A DNA stretch of 35,857 nucleotides from Acidimicrobiales bacterium (GTDB taxonomy: Bacteria > Actinomycetota > Acidimicrobiia > Acidimicrobiales > SZUA-35), in assembly GCA_020628305.1 (NCBI GenBank), contig JAHDFH010000017.1, positions 1-35,857 of the forward strand. Reading direction: 5' to 3'. The position numbers and the translations under genes were made by a program. Within the stretch, counting starts at the first letter, position 1. Each line of letters begins with the position of its first letter. Below are positions 32,401 to 35,857 of this stretch, piece by piece. The notes below the pieces were generated by a model. It worked only from the letters and a program-made list of their open reading frames with translations, made no database searches and was not told where the DNA came from.

Positions 32401-32832
32401 ATGTCAGAAATAGTGGTCAGTACACAGATTCCAGCTCCCCCAGAGGATGTCTGGGCCTATGTTAGAGACATCTCTAGCCATGTCGAATGGATGGCTGATG
32501 CCGAGTCGATCACGTTTACTTCTGAGTCGAGCGAAGGAGTTGGAACCAGCTTTGACTGTGTAACCAAAGTTGGACCCATCAAGCTGTTGGACAAGATGGA
32601 GATTACTGAGTGGGAAGCCAACAAAGCTATGGGTGTCAAGCACTCAGGCATTGTCACCGGGACCGGTGTTTTCACGCTCGACCCTTCCGAGGTTGGCACC
32701 GAATTCACGTGGAGCGAGAAGCTAGAGTTTCCACTCATTCTTGGAGGCAAACTTGGTGCCTTCTTCGGCCGCCCTATCCTCAAAGCAATCTGGCGCCGCA
32801 ACCTCAAACGCCTCACTGCTCAGTTCGAGTAA
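32401..32832 (+). CDS. SRPBCC/START-like polyketide-cyclase family protein
   Basis: This is a 143-aa single SRPBCC (Bet v 1-like) domain. The opening VSTQIPAPPEDVWAYVRDIS then HVEWM is the family's standard first strand and helix, FDCVTKVGPIKLLDKMEITE forms the middle strands, and the long C-terminal helix ends FFGRPILKAIWRRNLKRLTA. Such domains bind hydrophobic ligands; members include polyketide cyclases, the CoxG family and COQ10-like lipid chaperones. No specific ligand can be read. It shares a bidirectional -10 box with the cysteine desulfurase operon. Confidence 0.85.
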   Translation: MSEIVVSTQIPAPPEDVWAYVRDISSHVEWMADAESITFTSESSEGVGTSFDCVTKVGPIKLLDKMEITEWEANKAMGVKHSGIVTGTGVFTLDPSEVGTEFTWSEKLEFPLILGGKLGAFFGRPILKAIWRRNLKRLTAQFE

Positions 32833-32837
32833 CCATT

Positions 32838-33045
32838 GGGACCAGGTCCCTTTCCTTACCAACCGTCACCCCGGCCACCGTGCCAGGATCTCAGCAACTA
32901 TCCGTCTTGGATACTGTAGGGACAGCCCTATTCGGCTTTTATTGTCATCCAGAGGCCCCTCGATGGGGCCGTGGGATCTCTATTGCTTGTCTGTGAAAGT
33001 TCGTCAGAGATCCTCTCTCAGCATCGAGCGAGCCCAGAATAACAG
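32838..33045. repeat. Repeat-dense intergenic region
   Basis: The gap 32833-33104 has no gene. It holds a perfect palindrome GGGACC-A-GGTCCC (32838-32850) just after the SRPBCC stop; GTCACCCCGGCCACCGTGCC (32865-32884, continuing to 32898), matching 21437-21470; ATACTGTAGGGACAGCCCTA (32911-32930, continuing to 32941), related to the 4945 and 21590 repeats with a compensated TAGGG/CCCTA stem; GTCATCCAGAGGCCCC... GGGATCTC (32944-32980); and an inverted related copy at 33004-33045. Confidence 0.65.
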
Positions 33046-33078
33046 CTGGCGTTTATGAGTACTACCTCCCCACTTTGT

Positions 33079-33105
33079 GGACACTTAGTACCGTCCCCAG
33101 TGTCC
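33079..33105. repeat. Palindromic repeat overlapping the rhomboid stop codon
   Basis: GGACACT (33079-33085) and AGTGTCC (33099-33105) are inverted repeats around a 13-nt loop containing the core ACCGTCCCC. On the gene strand TAGGACACTGGGGACGG begins with the rhomboid TAG stop, so the repeat supplies the stop or directly abuts it. It may act as a transcript end. Confidence 0.65.
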
Positions 33106-33917
33106 TAAATCACGGGGCCGAAATAGGCTGCGACTGTTGCCGAAGCAGCTAGTGCGACAACCAACAAAGCCGCAAGAGCGTTGCGTTCTGATTTCCGAGC
33201 CTGGTCTTGGACAGCTCCGGCCAGTGACAAAGCAACAAGTCCACCACCCACAAATCCACCAAGATGACCCCAGAACGATATGCCACCCACTAGCAACGGC
33301 AGCCCTAGGTTAAGAGCGATGATGAAACCAAGAGAGCTTCCAAATATAGACAACCCGCGTTCCCTATAGGCAACGGCTAGCCCCGCGACAATTCCAAGCA
33401 CAGCTCCAGAAGCGCCAAGGGTTGGAGCAGTCCAGTCGAAGACAGAAACTGCCAAGCTGCCACCAAAGAGCCCGCCCAAGAAAATCAGTGCGTAACGGAA
33501 TCTTCCAGCTGTTGGTTCCAAGGCTTGACCCAAGACCCAAAGTGCGTAACCGTTGAAAGCAATATGAATGAAATCGTTGTGAGCTAGACCTGAGGTTAAA
33601 ACCCTCCAAAGCTCCCCTTCTGCCACGGCCGGACCGAACAGCAAAACATCGACCGTATTTTGTTCGAAATCACTAAGCTGCCACAAGAAAACTGCTCCAA
33701 TGACGCCTAGAACAGCCTTAGTCACATGCATCGCTGAGCGCATTGCACCAGGGCCCCGATATACCTTCTGTGCTCCAGAGGACGTGCAGTCAGGGCAGTG
33801 AAAACCGACCGAAGCTGAGTTCATGCAGCTTGGGCAGATTGGTTTGTCACAGCGTTGACAGCCGACAGCTGCTGGCCGACTAGCATGTTTGAAGCATTTT
33901 GTGTCTTCTGTAATCAA
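33105..33917 (-). CDS. Rhomboid-family intramembrane serine protease with N-terminal zinc finger
   Basis: The frame reaches TTG 33962. TTG 33917 is preferred because GGGTGAGG lies about 5 nt upstream and the conserved part begins shortly after; this gives 270 aa. The N-terminal B-box-like zinc finger is CFKHASRPAAVGCQRC ... CPSCMNSASVGFHCPDC, common in actinobacterial rhomboids. Six or so membrane helices follow. The dyad is Ser in GASGAVLG (about S170) and His in WGHLGGFVGG (about H218). LAHNDFIHIAFNGYALWVLG is the L1/helix-2 motif, with HND in place of the more usual H-x-x-x-x-H spacing. It should cleave membrane proteins within the bilayer; substrates are unknown. Confidence 0.9.
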   Translation of the reverse strand: MITEDTKCFKHASRPAAVGCQRCDKPICPSCMNSASVGFHCPDCTSSGAQKVYRGPGAMRSAMHVTKAVLGVIGAVFLWQLSDFEQNTVDVLLFGPAVAEGELWRVLTSGLAHNDFIHIAFNGYALWVLGQALEPTAGRFRYALIFLGGLFGGSLAVSVFDWTAPTLGASGAVLGIVAGLAVAYRERGLSIFGSSLGFIIALNLGLPLLVGGISFWGHLGGFVGGGLVALSLAGAVQDQARKSERNALAALLVVALAASATVAAYFGPVI

Positions 33918-34072
33918 TTTAACCTCACCCTTAGAACCCGCTATTCTAGCTGGATATTCCAACCAAATGAAGATACGACAGCAACTGATGCCCCATATTT
34001 CACGCTATTTCCCCTAAACTAGGACTATAGGCAAACGAACTCATTCGGGTGCCAGTTAAGGAGAACATACTC

Positions 34073-34423
34073 ATGTTGAAAGAATTTATGGGTTTCTTGA
34101 AGAAATTCAACGTAATCCCTGTGGCAGTAGGCCTAGTCCTCGCACTTGCCTTCGCACCAGTAGTGGAAGCTGTTGTGGACCTAATCCTACAGATCGTAGG
34201 TAAGATCGCTGGAACTGAAGATCCAGGCTCTTTCGTAGCAGATCTAGATATAGCAGGAATCGTTGTTGGACCAGTTCTTCAACAGCTCATCACATTCACA
34301 ATGATTGCGTTCGTTGTGTTCCTCATCGTTAAGAGCCTCAACAAGGCTGGCGCAGACACAGCAGCTGCTGCTACCCCAGATCAGGCACTCTTGACTGAAA
34401 TCCGAGACCTACTCAAGAAGTAA
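34073..34423 (+). CDS. mscL: Large-conductance mechanosensitive channel, MscL family
   Basis: This 116-aa protein has two membrane helices separated by a short periplasmic loop. It starts MLKEFMGFLKKFNVIPVAVG and ends in a charged helix (LTEIRDLLKK) like the cytoplasmic bundle of MscL. The helix-1 region VIPVAVGLVLALAFAPVVEA fits the pore-lining helix, but residues differ from the classic sequence, so this is a divergent member. MscL opens under membrane tension to release solutes on osmotic downshock. ATG 34073 is chosen over GTG 34049 because AAGGAG lies 8 nt upstream. A strong terminator follows. Confidence 0.82.
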   Translation: MLKEFMGFLKKFNVIPVAVGLVLALAFAPVVEAVVDLILQIVGKIAGTEDPGSFVADLDIAGIVVGPVLQQLITFTMIAFVVFLIVKSLNKAGADTAAAATPDQALLTEIRDLLKK

Positions 34424-34443
34424 GAATCTCAAATACTTTGAAG

Positions 34444-34490
34444 AATGAGCCTCGCTTGTGCACTGCACGGCGGGGCTCATTTCGTTTTTT
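34444..34490 (+). terminator. Rho-independent terminator after mscL
   Basis: AATGAGCCTCGC and GCGGGGCTCATT pair over 12 bp with one G-U, followed by TCGTTTTTT. It isolates the next gene from mscL. Beyond it, 34491-34583 shows no feature. Confidence 0.88.
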
Positions 34491-34583
34491 GGGCTTGTCA
34501 ATAGGTGGTGCTCTATTAGCCTCATCGCCGCCACCGTTTCAAAAGCCGCTAGCACTCCAATAGCAACTTAAGTGCATTGCCCT

Positions 34584-34589
34584 TACAAT
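34584..34589 (+). promoter_or_regulatory. -10 box of leaderless promoter for the right-edge PIN-like gene
   Basis: TACAAT, then ATATGAC (7 nt), then GTG 34597. The ATG at 34592 leads to a stop after nine codons, so it is not the start. Confidence 0.5.
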
Positions 34590-34596
34590 ATATGAC

Positions 34597-35857
34597 GTGG
34601 CGGTTGAAGATAAAGCTCTAGTAGCGTTCGATCTACAGGTCTATATTTCTTATCTGACAGGCTCCCCGGACCTAAGTCCGGAGCTGGTTGAATTCATCAA
34701 AAAGTATCGCTCCACCACCCCTGGTGACATCAAGATATTTCTTTCTGATCAAGCAGTGAGCGATATCGATGCAGTTATGTCTGTCAGTCCACAACAAATG
34801 AGGGAATGTCCGCCTCCTGGCAGCAAAGAACACAAACAAATCTTGAACAATCTTGAGAATCTCTACAAGTTTGGCGAAACAGAAGCTGCGGCCCTTCGTG
34901 ACAAGGCTTCCAGGATGAAGAATCCTGAAGTAAAGAAGCAATACGAAGACCGTGCAGCGAAGATGATGATTTGGGCGAAAGCACTAAAAACGGAATTGGG
35001 TTCTGAACGGCACCCGGTAGCTATGGCACAAATTGACGCCGTAACACAAGCTGCAGATGGGCTAACTAAAGAGCTCCGCATAAGACTCGACACGTTAAAG
35101 GAAGATTACGGTTCAGTAAAGGCTGATAAGAAAGATTTCGCCGAAGCAAAGAAATTCTGTCTCGACCGATTTGGCAAACCAGATGAAGAAGATGCTCACC
35201 GGCTAGCTGAAGCTTGGGCTCATGGTGCACATGCCATCGTTACTGACGACAGAACTTTTCTTCAGGCGCGCTCTACACCACCTAACTTTCCACTACCCAT
35301 ATTCTGGTCTTTGGAAGACTTCAGCAACCTTGATGTAGCATCCCTAAGAGCAGCAATAACTTGGTCTGAGAGCAACCAAACTCAGAGAGCATACTTTGCC
35401 AAGGTAGCCGATCCCGTACGGTTGTTCGGCCATGACGCTGGCCTTCGAAGCGTTAATCCAGATCTAAACAGCCAAGAGGTGTGGATTACAATCTCGATAA
35501 CCTCGGTGGACGAATTTGGTGAAGACGAAGAATTTGACCCAATCGTATCTGAAGTTAAGGTGAGGGGAAGATACTTCACTTCGACTGCTGCAGTGGTCGA
35601 TGCTGTGGTTGAGACTGATGCAATTGGATCAGTCGAGGCAGCAGTAGGGCTGGTAGAAGATTTCGAAGTTCTCCACGGTGTCAAGATTACACGGGTTGCA
35701 ATCATAGTTGAAGACGCACTTTACAATAATCCTGATTTCAACAATTTCGTTCACGAAGAACTCGCGGGAACGGCAGAATATGGAGTAGAAGTTCATCTTC
35801 CGCTCATATTGAGAGCATCAGAGTCAGAGCGAACAATTTTCGGAGATGATCAAACAA
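34597..35857 (+). CDS. PIN-like domain protein with helical insert and unknown C-terminal domain (partial)
   Basis: The frame is open for 420 codons from GTG 34597 and runs off the right edge. Residues 7-60 look like the start of a PIN nuclease domain (ALVAFDLQVYISYLTG with D12; then IKIFLSDQAVSDID). Residues 65-185 are a charged, helix-rich insert unusual for PIN. Residues 190-225 return to the PIN pattern: DEEDAHRLAEAWAHGAHAIV then TDDRTFL, with the acidic residues expected for metal binding. From about 265 a strand-rich acidic domain follows (EVWITISITSVDEFGEDEEF, VRGRYFTSTAAVVDAVVE). PIN domains cleave RNA, often in toxin or quality-control roles. No antitoxin-sized gene precedes it; the previous gene is mscL beyond a terminator. 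The first Asp sits in FDLQVY rather than the usual D-x-N/S, so activity is uncertain. The reading frame is certain, the family assignment moderate. Confidence 0.65.
   Translation, partial: MAVEDKALVAFDLQVYISYLTGSPDLSPELVEFIKKYRSTTPGDIKIFLSDQAVSDIDAVMSVSPQQMRECPPPGSKEHKQILNNLENLYKFGETEAAALRDKASRMKNPEVKKQYEDRAAKMMIWAKALKTELGSERHPVAMAQIDAVTQAADGLTKELRIRLDTLKEDYGSVKADKKDFAEAKKFCLDRFGKPDEEDAHRLAEAWAHGAHAIVTDDRTFLQARSTPPNFPLPIFWSLEDFSNLDVASLRAAITWSESNQTQRAYFAKVADPVRLFGHDAGLRSVNPDLNSQEVWITISITSVDEFGEDEEFDPIVSEVKVRGRYFTSTAAVVDAVVETDAIGSVEAAVGLVEDFEVLHGVKITRVAIIVEDALYNNPDFNNFVHEELAGTAEYGVEVHLPLILRASESERTIFGDDQT

Noticed and set aside
34672-35705. Several minus-strand ORFs near the right edge
   Set aside because: The plus strand carries one uninterrupted 420-codon frame with PIN-like motifs and its own promoter; the minus ORFs are fragments in different frames.

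Overview
The window looks like ordinary chromosome of a moderate-GC actinobacterium, possibly one of the streamlined aquatic Acidimicrobiia-like lineages; the class is inferred and was not tested by a search. Pointers are a mycoredoxin-like glutaredoxin, a four-PASTA Ser/Thr kinase, a BON/OmpA-type anchored envelope protein, a zinc-finger rhomboid, a YihY membrane protein, GatCAB, and many genes whose start codon lies 6-8 nt after a TAnnnT -10 box, as expected of leaderless mRNAs. I see no rRNA, tRNA, CRISPR array, prophage or intact transposase.

Layout. 1-3.7 kb is an envelope redox locus: a Tat-type molybdopterin oxidoreductase (cut by the left edge) divergent from a lipoprotein, a YedZ/MsrQ-like haem membrane protein lacking one expected haem histidine, and an anchored beta-helix protein. 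3.8-4.7 kb holds an orphan gene and a glutaredoxin. 4.9-7.8 kb holds ilvD and, divergent from a symmetric promoter, a GTDC1/DUF3524-type tRNA-queuosine mannosyltransferase-like gene carrying two copies of a palindromic repeat inside its reading frame. 7.8-13.8 kb holds a MenH-like hydrolase, a GT4 glycosyltransferase, an anchored HTH-plus-zincin protein, YihY, a dienelactone-hydrolase-like protein and an RluD-type pseudouridine synthase. 13.8-17.3 kb is a four-gene coupled operon encoding two ABC-2 transporter pairs. 17.4-20.6 kb is gatC-gatA-gatB. 20.6-24.9 kb has an SCP2-like protein, a 58-aa small ORF, a repeat-filled gap, the PASTA kinase, a secreted protein and an SH3 lipoprotein. 24.9-29.2 kb has ligA, the BON/OmpA protein and a membrane protein. 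29.3-32.4 kb is the operon cysteine desulfurase-mnmA-sua5/tsaC, which joins the sulfur donor to the U34 thiolase and adds the t6A enzyme. It is divergent from an SRPBCC protein, with which it shares one bidirectional -10 box. 33.1-34.5 kb has a rhomboid protease and mscL followed by a strong terminator. From 34.6 kb to the right edge runs an open frame for a PIN-like protein with a large helical insert and an unrecognised C-terminal domain.

The most unusual signals are regulatory and repetitive rather than a new operon: (i) widespread leaderless promoters, two of them symmetric and bidirectional; (ii) short GGGAC-core palindromes placed just after stop codons, two of which supply the TAG stop; (iii) a related palindrome present twice, as a 25-bp perfect inverted repeat, inside the mannosyltransferase gene; (iv) the right-edge PIN-like protein and the HTH-membrane-zincin protein as unusual architectures.
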